Shown one piece after another: positions 1-8,820 of a DNA stretch of 64,000 bases (within the stretch, counting starts at the first letter, position 1; each line of letters begins with the position of its first letter). The notes under the pieces are model-generated. The model ran no database searches. It was not told where the DNA came from and was given only the letters and a program-made list of their open reading frames with translations. This DNA is from Ruminococcaceae bacterium UBA1730 (GTDB lineage: Bacteria; Bacillota; Clostridia; Oscillospirales; Acutalibacteraceae). The translations under genes were made by a program, and so were the position numbers. The DNA lies in assembly GCA_002315935.1 (NCBI GenBank), contig DCII01000002.1, positions 8,869 to 72,868 of the forward strand. Reading direction: 5' to 3'.

Positions 1-1
1 A

Positions 2-550
2 AGAGGAGTTGCAGGTACAATTTTCGTTCATAAAATTGCCGGTGCCGCCGCCGAAGATGGCAAATCTCTTGAAGAGGTTGCTCAGACTGCAAACAAGGTT
101 ATTAACAGCGTTCGAACGATGGGTATGGCTATCAACCCCTGCATTGTTCCTGCCGCAGGTATACCCGGATTTACTCTTGAGGATGATGAAATGGAAATCG
201 GTATAGGCATTCACGGAGAACCTGGTATCAAAAGGGAAAAGCTTCTTTCAGCCGACGAAATTGCCGATAAACTCTTGGAAAAAATATTGGCTGACCTTGA
301 TTACAGCAATTCGGATGTTGCTGTTATGGTCAACGGCTGCGGCGGCACTCCATTGATGGAGCTTTATATCGTTTATAATCATGTTGCTGATGTTCTCAAG
401 GAAAAGAATATCAATGTTTATAAATCCTTTGTAGGAAACTATATGACTTCTATCGAAATGCAGGGATTTTCAATCACATTGTTAAAGCTTGATGATGAAT
501 TGAAAAAATATCTTGACGCTCCCTGCGACACACCTGCATACAGAAATTGA
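2..550 (+). CDS. dhaK: Dihydroxyacetone kinase subunit DhaK, C-terminal part
   Basis: Substrate-binding subunit of the PTS-type dihydroxyacetone (glycerone) kinase, which turns dihydroxyacetone into dihydroxyacetone phosphate in the cytosol. The gene enters from the left edge, so the N-terminus is missing; the open frame runs from base 2 to a TGA at 548-550. Visible are the [10 protein letters not shown] segment, whose histidine forms the covalent hemiaminal with dihydroxyacetone in this family, then [32 protein letters not shown] and the family-typical end [10 protein letters not shown]. dhaL follows after 8 bases, so the two form an operon. Assignment is firm from these motifs; only the start is unseen. 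Confidence 0.96.
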   Translation, partial: RGVAGTIFVHKIAGAAAEDGKSLEEVAQTANKVINSVRTMGMAINPCIVPAAGIPGFTLEDDEMEIGIGIHGEPGIKREKLLSADEIADKLLEKILADLDYSNSDVAVMVNGCGGTPLMELYIVYNHVADVLKEKNINVYKSFVGNYMTSIEMQGFSITLLKLDDELKKYLDAPCDTPAYRN

Positions 551-558
551 GGTGCGGA

Positions 559-1170
559 ATGAATAAAGAAAATTTGCTTTTGCTTTTGGAAACAATGGCA
601 AATAAAATCGAAGATAACAAGCAGTTTCTGACGGTGCTTGATGCTGAAATCGGCGATGCCGACCACGGAATAAACATGGCAAGAGGATTTTCTGCCGTTA
701 AAGAAAAATTGCCTTCATATGCCGATTTATCAACGGGAAGCATTCTTTCGGATGTCGGCAAAACCCTGATTAAGGTGATTGCAGGTTCGTCGGGTCCGCT
801 TTACGGCTCGGCGTTCAAGGTCGCAGGAAAAATTATCGGCGACAGCGAAGAAATAAGTTATGAACAGTTTGTTTCTTCTTTGGAAAAAGGAATTGAAAAA
901 ATTCAGTTTTTAGGTCAGGCGGTTGAAAATGAGAAAACCATGCTTGATGCAATGTTGCCCTCACTTCGTGCTCTGAAAGAAAGAGATAACGCAAGGGATG
1001 GTTTGGCTTTTGCAGTTGAAGAAGCTGAAAAGGGCGTTGAACACACTAAAGAAATCGTTGCAACAAAAGGCAGAGCAAGCTATGTCGGCGAAAGGAGCTT
1101 AGGCCATCAGGACCCCGGTGCAACCTCTTATCTGATTTTGTTGACCGCAATAAAAGAAACTATAGAATAA
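559..1170 (+). CDS. dhaL: Dihydroxyacetone kinase subunit DhaL
   Basis: Nucleotide-binding subunit of PTS-type dihydroxyacetone kinase: its tightly bound ADP is rephosphorylated by the phosphotransferase protein DhaM and passes phosphate to dihydroxyacetone held by DhaK. The 203-residue length is normal. AEIGDADHGINMARGF near residue 30 carries the Mg-ADP-binding aspartates, GSSGPLYGSAF is the phosphate loop, and RASYVGERSLGHQDPGATS near the end is diagnostic. The start is ATG 559 behind GAGGTG, rather than an upstream in-frame TTG at 547. A terminator follows directly, so no dhaM lies downstream; it would have to be upstream of the window or elsewhere. Confidence 0.96.
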   Translation: MNKENLLLLLETMANKIEDNKQFLTVLDAEIGDADHGINMARGFSAVKEKLPSYADLSTGSILSDVGKTLIKVIAGSSGPLYGSAFKVAGKIIGDSEEISYEQFVSSLEKGIEKIQFLGQAVENEKTMLDAMLPSLRALKERDNARDGLAFAVEEAEKGVEHTKEIVATKGRASYVGERSLGHQDPGATSYLILLTAIKETIE

Positions 1171-1176
1171 CTAAAA

Positions 1177-1219
1177 CCGGTTGCATCCTCCGAAAAGGAA
1201 AAGCAACCGGATTTTTTCT
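1177..1219. terminator. Terminator between convergent dhaL and fumarate hydratase beta genes
   Basis: CCGGTTGC at 1177-1184 pairs with GCAACCGG at 1203-1210, with a smaller TCCT/AGGA stem inside, followed by ATTTTTTC on the plus strand. The plus-strand run of T makes it a good intrinsic terminator for dhaKL; on the minus strand the hairpin is followed only by a short T run, so it may also stop the convergent operon less efficiently. Confidence 0.88.
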
Positions 1220-1227
1220 TATGCAGT

Positions 1228-1755
1228 TTATTTGAACAATGTTCCTCCGAGAGCGTCTATTCCGACAAAAACGGGGAAATCCGAAAGCTCAAGCTTTTTA
1301 ACGCTTTCACAGCCGAGGTCATGAAAAGCAATTTCCTCGCACGCTGTAATATGCTTTGAGCAAAGTGCTCCCGCTCCGCCGACAGCACAGAAATATACTC
1401 CCCTGTTTCTTTTAAGTGCTTCGCAGACGGCTTCGTTTCTGCCGCCCTTGCCAATCATTGCGGCAAGTCCGAGGTCAAGAAGCCGAGGAGAATATACATC
1501 CATTCGGCTCGAGGTAGTCGGTCCGCAGCTGCCTATTGCCAAACCATCGGGTGCCGGAGTCGGACCTGCAAAATAAATGCAGGCTCCTTTTAGCTCGTAG
1601 GGAAGCTCTCCGCCGTTATCGAGAATTTCAAATATCCGCTTATGTGCCGCATCACGGGAGGTATAGGCAGTTCCGCTGAGATAAACCATATCACCGGCCT
1701 TAAGCTTTTCGGCATACTTCGGAATTTCGCTGATTTTTATTTTATAAGTTTTCAT
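1228..1755 (-). CDS. Fumarate hydratase class I-type beta (C-terminal) subunit
   Basis: Beta subunit of the two-subunit, [4Fe-4S] class I fumarate hydratase / L-tartrate dehydratase family, interconverting fumarate and malate (or dehydrating tartrate) in the cytosol. The 175-residue length fits the stand-alone beta chain. Recognisable segments are GSCGPTTSSRMD, MIGKGGRNEAVCEALK, YFCAVGGAGAL and FPVFVGIDALGG. The Fe-S cluster sits in the alpha subunit, which is normally the adjacent gene but is absent here: the upstream neighbour, ending 1 base before this ATG, is a coiled-coil protein. Whether the substrate is fumarate or tartrate cannot be told from sequence. Start ATG 1755 is chosen because longer forms run into the upstream gene. 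Confidence 0.9.
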   Translation of the reverse strand: MKTYKIKISEIPKYAEKLKAGDMVYLSGTAYTSRDAAHKRIFEILDNGGELPYELKGACIYFAGPTPAPDGLAIGSCGPTTSSRMDVYSPRLLDLGLAAMIGKGGRNEAVCEALKRNRGVYFCAVGGAGALCSKHITACEEIAFHDLGCESVKKLELSDFPVFVGIDALGGTLFK

Positions 1756-1756
1756 A

Positions 1757-2350
1757 TCATTCACTCTCGGCTTCAGATTCAAGTCCGCTTGAAATGTCAA
1801 TTATGCTTTTTATGAGTTCATCCGCATCTGAAATCACCCTGTCCGAGGCCTCGGAAAATCTTACGCTTGAAGCCTTAAGGCTGTCATTTGACGAAGAAAT
1901 CTTCTCAATTGCATCCTTTATTGATTCTTTTACAGAAGAAATAACTGCATCAGCCTGCTGTTTTGACTTCTTTTCGTATTCATCAGCCAAGCCGTATTTA
2001 TCATATTTTTCACAAAGAGAAGCAAATTTTTGCTCAATCAAATCGGTTTTTTCTTTCAGCTCTTCAAGCTTTTTTTCATATTCGGCTTTGAAGGATTCCG
2101 CTTCCTCCGATTTGAGAAAATAGGATGCGTTTGCTTCAACCAACGAAGCATTCTTCGAATTCAGCTCTTCAATAGTTTTATTCTTTTCATCAATGAGCTT
2201 ATTGAATTTTTCGGTTTCTTCTTTTTGACTTTCTTTAAGGCTTTTTTCGAGGTTGATATTCTCCTTCTGGAGCATTTCAACAAGTTCAAAAACACTTTCT
2301 TTTGTAAAACCACCGAAAGCGGTTTTTTTCAAAACACTTTCAATATTCAT
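1757..2350 (-). CDS. Coiled-coil protein with DivIVA-like N-terminus
   Basis: Protein of 197 residues, mostly charged heptad-like helix (about residues 22-170, rich in E, K and S). It opens with KKTAFGGFTKESVFELVEMLQ, resembling the GGF/GY-x3-EVD region by which DivIVA/GpsB-type proteins begin. No membrane segment or signal peptide is seen. The RBS GGGAGGAAG lies just before ATG 2350. It lies between a membrane-anchored propeller-like protein (15 bases upstream) and the fumarate hydratase beta subunit (1 base downstream). Function is unknown; a scaffold or polar/septal role is inference from the N-terminal resemblance only. Confidence 0.75.
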   Translation of the reverse strand: MNIESVLKKTAFGGFTKESVFELVEMLQKENINLEKSLKESQKEETEKFNKLIDEKNKTIEELNSKNASLVEANASYFLKSEEAESFKAEYEKKLEELKEKTDLIEQKFASLCEKYDKYGLADEYEKKSKQQADAVISSVKESIKDAIEKISSSNDSLKASSVRFSEASDRVISDADELIKSIIDISSGLESEAESE

Positions 2351-2365
2351 TTACTTCCTCCCAAA

Positions 2366-4222
2366 TTACACAAAAAGCAAAACATTGCTAACATTATCGG
2401 AAATTTCAACGGTTTTTCCCTTGCAATTGGTGCAAAGAACTCTGTTGCCGGATTCATTGTTGCATATGAATGCCGCATATCCGTCTTTTTCAAATACATA
2501 AGACGACTCCAAAACACTATTGCCAATCAGCTTTTCTTCGCCGTTATTGCAAAGATAAAGGTCAACGGTTGAAAATTCTTTATCTGATTTATAATTCTTC
2601 AGAACAATAATATTCTTTTCTGAATCAACGAAAAATGCTCCTGCATCGCCGGAAAGCTTCGTGTTCCCTTCGGCGTTGAAAACGAAAACATCACCGTTAC
2701 CCTTTTCGCCTTCCGATTTCATATATACAACTGAATCATCTTTTATTTTATATGCAGAAACATCCGTGCCGATTGATTCGCCCTCATTTGGCTTCATGAA
2801 TTCGCCGAGAGCATTGGTATACATATTCAATCTGTCGGATTCTTTTCCCTTTTCAAATGCGAATAACCTGTTTCCGTCAGCAGAGAAAACGAACTGCGTT
2901 CCGCCGACATTATATTCCGAAAGAGAATAACACATATAGCCCGAATCATTATTTTCTGCTCCGACAGCAAGAGAAAGTCCGTAGGATTTCACGCTGTTTC
3001 TGATAACTTCCTCTGCACGGGCAACTGCATCTTCAACCGTTCCGTCCTGGGCAATAACCGCAAGAGCCGATAAATCAGTTTCGCTTGATGAAATTTTCGT
3101 TTGCTCATAGACAAGCTTCGGCTGACCGAAATGTGAATATGAATATATCCTGCTTGGGTCAACATTGACCGCAACGGTTGTTGAGCCGTTTGAATTATAT
3201 GAAAAAACAGTATAAGCAGGAACGCTTATTGAACCGCTGTCAAGCTTCTGATTAAGAGCTTCACGCACTTCATCTCTTGTAACCTTTTCATTATATTCAT
3301 TCAATCTGCTGTTATAATCATAAGAAGGAAAGAAGAACTGCGAAAATCCGTATCTGCGTGGCTTTGTTATTGCTTCATCGGAAGAGGCATAGTTATCCGA
3401 AATGACGGAGGTCCAGAGAATGCTCTCCTGCACGCCGGACATATAGTAGAGATTTCCGCCTGCTTCATATTCATCAAGCATAACCTTGACCGCCGAATCG
3501 CTTATTAACTGCGAAGAAGAATCGCAATAAGATACATAAAGAGAAATCAGAGAAGAGTCGCTTGCGGATTTCTTTTCATAGATAATATGGGGTCTTTCAC
3601 AATCATTATAAGCTTTGCACAGAATAATATCTCTGCACAGCTCCTTGGGTTCGCCGTTTTCAAAGCAATAAAGAACCTTACTCTGCGAGTGCATCTTTGT
3701 GAAATAAAAAGTCTCCGAATTATCAAGGGTTATTATTTCGCTGACATTATCAGAGAAAACAGAAATTTTATTTTCGGAAACATCGCAAACACATCCGTTA
3801 AGAGTTCGACTCTGCTCATTTAATTTAAGGTAATATATTTTTTCATCTGAAACGGAGTAATTCTCTTTAACGCCAAAATCAATCAGCTTCGGCTTCTTTA
3901 TTTCTCCGTGTTTATATTCAACATAATATAAATCGTATAATTCCTGAGAGCTTGCAGAGGTTACTCTGAAAAACACCCTCTTGTTTTTTTCATCACATCT
4001 GAAATCGGTTGCTCCGGTATCGGAAATTATTCTTTCTTTGTCCTTGATTCTTATAATACTTCTTCCGTCCTTGGCGTAAACAAGAATTCTGTTATATGAA
4101 GGATTCAGTCCCTTGAAAAACAGGAAAGCCATTATTATGAGAAACATAGCCAGAACCGACGAAGCACAGATTATAAGAACTTTTTTTAAATTTTCCTGAA
4201 AAAACAACTTGATTTTTTCCAT
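2366..4222 (-). CDS. Membrane-anchored protein of unknown function, propeller-like
   Basis: I do not recognise a named family. The 618-residue product has a short cytosolic start, one membrane segment at about residues 14-38 (VLIICASSVLAMFLIIMAFL) and a long, presumably extracellular part. That part is made of repeating short strands such as KDGRSIIRIKD, KHGEIKKPKLID, EDKLIG-like turns and FVFNAEGNTKLSG, the look of a beta-propeller of DUF5050/WD-like type. Start ATG 4222 follows AGGGGATTTTCG; an in-frame extension to 4285 lacks an RBS. It is the first gene of a three-gene run with the coiled-coil and fumarate hydratase beta genes. A sensing or envelope role is a guess. Confidence 0.7.
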   Translation of the reverse strand: MEKIKLFFQENLKKVLIICASSVLAMFLIIMAFLFFKGLNPSYNRILVYAKDGRSIIRIKDKERIISDTGATDFRCDEKNKRVFFRVTSASSQELYDLYYVEYKHGEIKKPKLIDFGVKENYSVSDEKIYYLKLNEQSRTLNGCVCDVSENKISVFSDNVSEIITLDNSETFYFTKMHSQSKVLYCFENGEPKELCRDIILCKAYNDCERPHIIYEKKSASDSSLISLYVSYCDSSSQLISDSAVKVMLDEYEAGGNLYYMSGVQESILWTSVISDNYASSDEAITKPRRYGFSQFFFPSYDYNSRLNEYNEKVTRDEVREALNQKLDSGSISVPAYTVFSYNSNGSTTVAVNVDPSRIYSYSHFGQPKLVYEQTKISSSETDLSALAVIAQDGTVEDAVARAEEVIRNSVKSYGLSLAVGAENNDSGYMCYSLSEYNVGGTQFVFSADGNRLFAFEKGKESDRLNMYTNALGEFMKPNEGESIGTDVSAYKIKDDSVVYMKSEGEKGNGDVFVFNAEGNTKLSGDAGAFFVDSEKNIIVLKNYKSDKEFSTVDLYLCNNGEEKLIGNSVLESSYVFEKDGYAAFICNNESGNRVLCTNCKGKTVEISDNVSNVLLFV

Positions 4223-4250
4223 CGAAAATCCCCTAAATACAATTCCAAAC

Positions 4251-4280
4251 CGGCGGTTGCTCCGAATGGAACAGCCGCCG
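4251..4280 (-). other. Hairpin after the transketolase operon
   Basis: CGGCGGTTGCTCC (4251-4263) and GGAACAGCCGCCG (4268-4280) form a 13-bp stem with a GAAT loop, with two G-T wobbles. It sits just past the transketolase stop on the minus strand. No good T run follows, so it may be a 3' stabilising hairpin or weak terminator rather than a classical intrinsic terminator. Confidence 0.5.
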
Positions 4281-4292
4281 TTCAACGAATAA

Positions 4293-5243
4293 TTATTTCA
4301 TTGAGATAGCTTTCTTTGCCTTCTCAACAATATTCTGTGCATCAAGACCGTAAATATGAAGAAGTTCTACTGCGGGACCGGATTTTCCGAATTCATCGTT
4401 AACGCCGAGTCTTACAACGGGAACTGGCTTTCCGCCTTCGCAGACTACCTCTGCAACTGCACTTCCGAGGCCGCCGATTATGCTGTGCTCTTCAGCAGTA
4501 ACGATTGCTCCTGTTTTTGCAGCCGATTTAAGGATTGCATCCTTGTCAATGGGCTTGATGGTATGAATGTTAAGAATTTCAGCACTGATGCCTTCAGCGG
4601 CAAGAAGCTTTTGGGCTTCAATTGCTTCGTTAACAAGAAGACCTGTTGCACAGATTGTTACATCCGTGCCTTCGCAGATTGTAACTGCCTTGCCGATTTC
4701 AAATTCATAGGTTTCGGGGTCATAAATTCTGGGAACGGCAAGACGACCGAATCTCATGTAAACAGGACCTTCATACTTTGCCGCCGCAAGAACAGCCGCT
4801 CTCGCTTCAACATCATCGGCAGGATTGATGATAACCATGCCGGGGATAGTTCTCATAAGAGCAATATCTTCACAGCACTGATGGCTTGCACCGTCTTCAC
4901 CAACCGAAATACCTGCATGAGTTGCACCAATTTTTACATTGAGATGGGGATAACCGATTGAGTTTCTTACCTGCTCAAACGCTCTGCCTGCCGCAAACAT
5001 AGCAAATGTGCTTGCGAATACGGTATAGCCGACAGTTGAAAGACCGGCGGCAACGCCCATCATATTGCATTCTGCAATACCCGAATCGAAGAACTTATCG
5101 GGATAAGCCTTTTTGAACATACCTGTTTTGGTTGCCGCAGCAAGGTCGGCATCAAGAACAACTACTTTATCGTCAGTTCCGCCAAGCTCAACAAGAGCCT
5201 TTCCGTAAGCATCACGGGTTGCGGTTTTAATGATTTCAGCCAT
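4293..5243 (-). CDS. Transketolase C-terminal subunit (split transketolase)
   Basis: Pyrimidine-binding plus C-terminal half of transketolase, the thiamine-diphosphate enzyme moving two-carbon ketol units in the non-oxidative pentose phosphate pathway. At 316 residues it matches the split form common in Clostridia and Archaea. Visible features are VVLDADLAAATKT at the start, FDSGIAECNMMGVAAGL (with the conserved glutamate that activates ThDP), HAGISVGEDGASHQ and, in the C-terminal domain, the TGAIVTAEEHSIIGGLG stretch. The N-terminal subunit lies 21 bases upstream in the same operon, and the two must associate to form the active site. Related DXP synthase is excluded by the split arrangement and motif set. 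Confidence 0.95.
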   Translation of the reverse strand: MAEIIKTATRDAYGKALVELGGTDDKVVVLDADLAAATKTGMFKKAYPDKFFDSGIAECNMMGVAAGLSTVGYTVFASTFAMFAAGRAFEQVRNSIGYPHLNVKIGATHAGISVGEDGASHQCCEDIALMRTIPGMVIINPADDVEARAAVLAAAKYEGPVYMRFGRLAVPRIYDPETYEFEIGKAVTICEGTDVTICATGLLVNEAIEAQKLLAAEGISAEILNIHTIKPIDKDAILKSAAKTGAIVTAEEHSIIGGLGSAVAEVVCEGGKPVPVVRLGVNDEFGKSGPAVELLHIYGLDAQNIVEKAKKAISMK

Positions 5244-5264
5244 TTTTATTCACCCATCCTTTCC

Positions 5265-6107
5265 TTATGCTTCAAGCTCAGCAAGAGCCTGATTGAGTTC
5301 GCTCATAGCCTGCTCATACTGCTCTGCGTTGGGTGCAGTGCCGTGCCAGCTGACCTGATCTTCCATGAATGAAACGCCTTTACCCTTAACGCTCTTTGCA
5401 ACGATAACCGAGGGCTTGCCCTTGAATTCAGCGGCAGCGTTGAAGGCTGCATCTATTTCATCAAAGCTGTGAGCACAGATTTCAATAACATTCCAGCCGA
5501 ATGCCTTGAATTTTTCAACGATGGGATAAGGTGAATTGACTTCCGTGATTTTTCCGTCTATCTGGAGATTGTTGTTATCAACAACTGCAACAAGGTTATC
5601 AAGTCCCTTTGATGAAGCATACATAGCTGCTTCCCAGACCTGACCTTCCTGAATTTCGCCATCACCGAGAATAGTATAAACTCTGAAATTCTTTCCTGCA
5701 AGCTTTGCACCGAGAGCCATACCGCAAGCAGTAGAAATGCCCTGACCGAGGGAGCCTGTGCACATATCAACACCGGGAGTGTATTTGATGCTGGGATGAC
5801 CCTGAAGCATCGAATCGCTCTTTCTGAGTGTTTTAAGCTCATCAACAGGGAAAAATCCCTTAAGAGCAAGAACCGAATAAAGAGCAGGTGCCGCATGACC
5901 CTTTGAGAGAACAAATCTGTCTCTGTCTTCCATCTTGGGGTTCTGAGCATCAACATTCATGTGGTGGAAATAGAGATAGGTAACGATGTCAACGCAAGAA
6001 AGAGATCCACCGGGATGACCCGATTTTGCGTTGAAAACGCCTTCAATAATTCCCATTCTTGCTTTGCAGGCCTTAATTTTCAACTGTTTTCTGATAACTG
6101 CATCCAT
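5265..6107 (-). CDS. Transketolase N-terminal subunit (split transketolase)
   Basis: Thiamine-diphosphate pyrophosphate-binding half of a split transketolase, 280 residues. GHPGGSLSCVDIVTYLYF and VLSKGHAAPALYSVLA carry the conserved active-site histidines. GDGEIQEGQVWEAAMYASS followed by VVDNNNLQIDG is the GDG-x(~27)-NN motif that binds Mg and ThDP. Start ATG 6107 is taken because AGGAGGTGG lies 6 bases before it; a longer frame to 6146 has no comparable RBS. It pairs with the C-terminal subunit immediately downstream. Confidence 0.95.
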   Translation of the reverse strand: MDAVIRKQLKIKACKARMGIIEGVFNAKSGHPGGSLSCVDIVTYLYFHHMNVDAQNPKMEDRDRFVLSKGHAAPALYSVLALKGFFPVDELKTLRKSDSMLQGHPSIKYTPGVDMCTGSLGQGISTACGMALGAKLAGKNFRVYTILGDGEIQEGQVWEAAMYASSKGLDNLVAVVDNNNLQIDGKITEVNSPYPIVEKFKAFGWNVIEICAHSFDEIDAAFNAAAEFKGKPSVIVAKSVKGKGVSFMEDQVSWHGTAPNAEQYEQAMSELNQALAELEA

Positions 6108-6175
6108 TGCAGCCACCTCCTGTTTAATAATTGAATTCCGCTTCATTGCCGAAAATTCCGAAATAAAGCAGTAAA

Positions 6176-7117
6176 TTATTTTATCTTTTTCAGAAATCCC
6201 GTGAAATAATCGGGGAGTTCAGCTTCAACAAGTATATTTTCGCCCGAAACAGGATGAACAAATCCCATAATCCCAGCGTGAAGACATTGACCGTTAAGAT
6301 AAGTCACTCCGTTTTTCGGACCATACACAGGGTCGCCGGCAACGGGATGACCGAGATAAGCCATATGAACTCTTATCTGATGGGTTCTGCCTGTTTCAAG
6401 CCTTAATCTTATAAATGAAAAGTCTTTATATTCTTCAATTACATTATAATGTGTTATTGCATTCTTTGAGTTTTTATCGGTTACGCACATTTTCTTGCGG
6501 TCTTCAGAGCTTCTTCCGATTGGGGCATCAACTATCCCCTCCTGCACCTTCAGATGGCCGTGAATAACGGCTCTGTATTCTCTCTGAAGCGAATGTGCTT
6601 TTATTTGCTCAGACAAAGAAACATGAGCAATATCATTTTTTGCAACAAGCAGAAGTCCGCTTGTGTCTTTATCAATTCTATGAACAATACCGGGTCTGAT
6701 TATTCCGTTTATACCGGAGAGATTGCCCTTGCAATGACAAAGAAGTGCATTGACAAGCGTTCCGCTGTAATTACCCGGTGCGGGATGAACAACCATTCCA
6801 CGAGGCTTGTTGACAACAAGAAGGTCATTATCCTCATATCTGATGTCAAGCGGAATATTTTCAGGCTCAAGTGACAGCTCCGCAGGCTCGGGAACAATAA
6901 AATCAATTCTGTCTCCGCTTTTCGGTTTGAAGCTCTTCGAAAGCTTTTTTCTGTTACAGCTTACAAGTTCATCCTCGAAAAGCCTCTGAATGAATGACCT
7001 CGAATAATCAGGAAGAATCTGCGAAAGAATTTTATCAAGCCTTTCGCCTGCAAATTCTTCGTCAATCACCGCAGAATTCAGCTCGTTATATTCGATTTCG
7101 GAAATTATTTGTGTCAT
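6176..7117 (-). CDS. rluD: RluA/RluD-family 23S rRNA pseudouridine synthase
   Basis: Converts specific uridines of large-subunit rRNA to pseudouridine. The 313-residue protein has an N-terminal S4-like RNA-binding region (GERLDKILSQILPDYSRSFIQ, residues ~23-45) and the catalytic core with GIVHRIDKDTSGLLLVAKND, whose aspartate is the nucleophile. ETGRTHQIRVHMAYLGHPVAGDPVYG is the second family signature. It overlaps lspA by 4 bases (ATGA), as in many Firmicutes where lspA and ylyB (rluD-like) are neighbours. The exact target position is inferred from family membership. Confidence 0.93.
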   Translation of the reverse strand: MTQIISEIEYNELNSAVIDEEFAGERLDKILSQILPDYSRSFIQRLFEDELVSCNRKKLSKSFKPKSGDRIDFIVPEPAELSLEPENIPLDIRYEDNDLLVVNKPRGMVVHPAPGNYSGTLVNALLCHCKGNLSGINGIIRPGIVHRIDKDTSGLLLVAKNDIAHVSLSEQIKAHSLQREYRAVIHGHLKVQEGIVDAPIGRSSEDRKKMCVTDKNSKNAITHYNVIEEYKDFSFIRLRLETGRTHQIRVHMAYLGHPVAGDPVYGPKNGVTYLNGQCLHAGIMGFVHPVSGENILVEAELPDYFTGFLKKIK

Positions 7118-7593
7118 TCTGATTTTTCCTTCTGTTTTCTGCTTTTAAAAAGGTCATAGATTTCATAGCCGATAAGCATGAATGCACCTACTGTTATACA
7201 GCAGTCTGCAAAATTGAAAACCGCAAAATCAACAAACATAGGTTCAATAAAATCAACAACATAGCCGAAAGCAATTCGGTCTATAATGTTGCCGACACCG
7301 CCTGAAACAATTATCATCAGACAGACCTCGGCAAATTTCGAATTGATTTTTCTTCCCCACAAAAGCAAAAGACAAATAACAATAATTATTACCGTTATAA
7401 CGGTCAGAACAAGCGTATTATCCGAAAATGAGCTGAATGCCGCACCGGTATTTTCAACATAACGGAAGCGAAGAACATTCGGAATAAGCTCCATAGGACC
7501 GTTGACCTTGACGGAAGAAACGATAAGATATTTGGTAAACTGATCTATCGCCGTAAGAAGAGCGATAACAACAAGCGAAATAATCTGAAACAT
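7114..7593 (-). CDS. lspA: Lipoprotein signal peptidase (signal peptidase II)
   Basis: Inner-membrane aspartic protease that removes the signal peptide from prolipoproteins after the cysteine has been lipid-modified. The 159-residue length and four membrane helices are typical. ENTGAAFSSF, GGVGNIIDRIAFGYVVDFI (first catalytic Asp in the NIIDR block) and FNFADCCITVG (second catalytic Asp) are the conserved boxes. The window encodes candidate substrates: the lipoproteins at 30185 and 53313. Start ATG 7593 follows AGGGG. Confidence 0.96.
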   Translation of the reverse strand: MFQIISLVVIALLTAIDQFTKYLIVSSVKVNGPMELIPNVLRFRYVENTGAAFSSFSDNTLVLTVITVIIIVICLLLLWGRKINSKFAEVCLMIIVSGGVGNIIDRIAFGYVVDFIEPMFVDFAVFNFADCCITVGAFMLIGYEIYDLFKSRKQKEKSE

Positions 7594-7605
7594 TTTTACC
7601 CCTGA

Positions 7606-8793
7606 TTATTCATCAAAAAGAGAATTGAAAAGTGATGAAATATCCTCGTCTGTTTCATCATCCTTATTGTCATCAAAAACGATGTCATTCAGAGAATTCG
7701 GGTCAAATTTGAAATCGGCTTCATCATCTTCTTCGGAAATCTCTTCTTCGTCAGCTTCTTCATTTTCTTCTTCGGCAGTGGCAAAATCCTTGAATTCGGG
7801 AAGAAAATCGTCAATATCAGAAGCAATGCCGTCTATATCGGCTGAGCCGACATCCGATGAGCTGAGGAAACCGAGAATATCGTCAAGCTCACTGCTTATA
7901 TTTTCTTCTTTCTCATTTTCAGAAGCTTCTTCCTCAACTGCCTCTTCAGTAACAGCTTCTTCAACTGTTTCTTCCTCAACGGAGGCTTCTTCGCTTGCTT
8001 CGGGAGTTACTTCTTCGGGAACTGTTTCTTCGGCTTCTTCAACAATTTCTTCTGTTTCGGGAATTTCTTCAACTTTTTCAGAAGCTTCCTCCGCGGTGGG
8101 TTCTTCCTCAACCTCGGGTATTACCTCAACCTCAGAAGCCTCGAATTCAACCTCGGGAATCGAATTAACGAAAGCAAGCTGATTATTGCAGAGAGCCGAA
8201 ACGGCAGATTTGTATTTTTCGGTTTCTTCCTTAAGCTTTGCAAGCTCCGATGTATAATAAAGATATGCAGATTTACTGTTGCCAATAATCTCTTCGCCCT
8301 TTGCGTTGGCATCGGCAATGATTTCCTCTGCCTTCTGCTGAGCGGCGGAGATTGATTTCTGAGTTTCGCTTTGTGCTCTTTCGGTCAAGGCTGAAACAGC
8401 AGATTTGGCGTTATCAACAATCGACTTTGCCTGTTCTCTTGCTTCGTTGATTTCCTGAGCTGAAGAATAATCGGCAGATGCCTTAATCTGAGCCGCCTTC
8501 TCTTCCGCCTCGGCGATAAGAGCCTGTGATTTTTCCTTTGATGTTCTGCTGATATTTTCAGCCATTTTATGTGCATCAAGAAGTGAAAGCTTAATTGCTT
8601 CTTCGTCATTTCTGTAGCTTTCGATTTTATCGGCAAGGATACTTATCTTCTTGATTAACTCAACCTTTTCATTCTGCGACTGCTCATATGACTCGGCAAC
8701 AACCTTGAGAAAAGCGTCAACCTCTTCTGCACTGTAAGTTCCTCTGCTTATCGGAGTAAATTTTGCGTTAAGAATCTGTTCTGTTTTAAGCAT
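7606..8793 (-). CDS. divIVA: DivIVA-family septum/pole protein with long acidic tail
   Basis: DivIVA binds curved membrane at division sites and recruits partners. Residues 1-60 hold the family start (NAKFTPISRGTYSAEEVDAFL), where the conserved curvature-sensing region lies. Residues ~40-205 are coiled coil with Ala/Glu/Lys heptads. From residue ~213 to the end (395) the protein is a low-complexity, extremely acidic tail (runs of E, with V, S, A and D) ending in FNSLF. That is much longer than B. subtilis DivIVA (about 160 residues). It sits beside sepF and lspA, as in the ylm-divIVA cluster of other Firmicutes. The RBS is not ideally spaced, so the start is probable rather than certain. Confidence 0.92.
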   Translation of the reverse strand: MLKTEQILNAKFTPISRGTYSAEEVDAFLKVVAESYEQSQNEKVELIKKISILADKIESYRNDEEAIKLSLLDAHKMAENISRTSKEKSQALIAEAEEKAAQIKASADYSSAQEINEAREQAKSIVDNAKSAVSALTERAQSETQKSISAAQQKAEEIIADANAKGEEIIGNSKSAYLYYTSELAKLKEETEKYKSAVSALCNNQLAFVNSIPEVEFEASEVEVIPEVEEEPTAEEASEKVEEIPETEEIVEEAEETVPEEVTPEASEEASVEEETVEEAVTEEAVEEEASENEKEENISSELDDILGFLSSSDVGSADIDGIASDIDDFLPEFKDFATAEEENEEADEEEISEEDDEADFKFDPNSLNDIVFDDNKDDETDEDISSLFNSLFDE

Positions 8794-8820
8794 AAATTTG
8801 TCCAGTCCTCTCGGTAATTA

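Noticed and set aside
7625..8182. Plus-strand Ser-rich open frame of 185 codons
   Set aside because: It is the complement of the Glu-rich DivIVA tail; low complexity, no RBS, and DivIVA on the other strand is clear.
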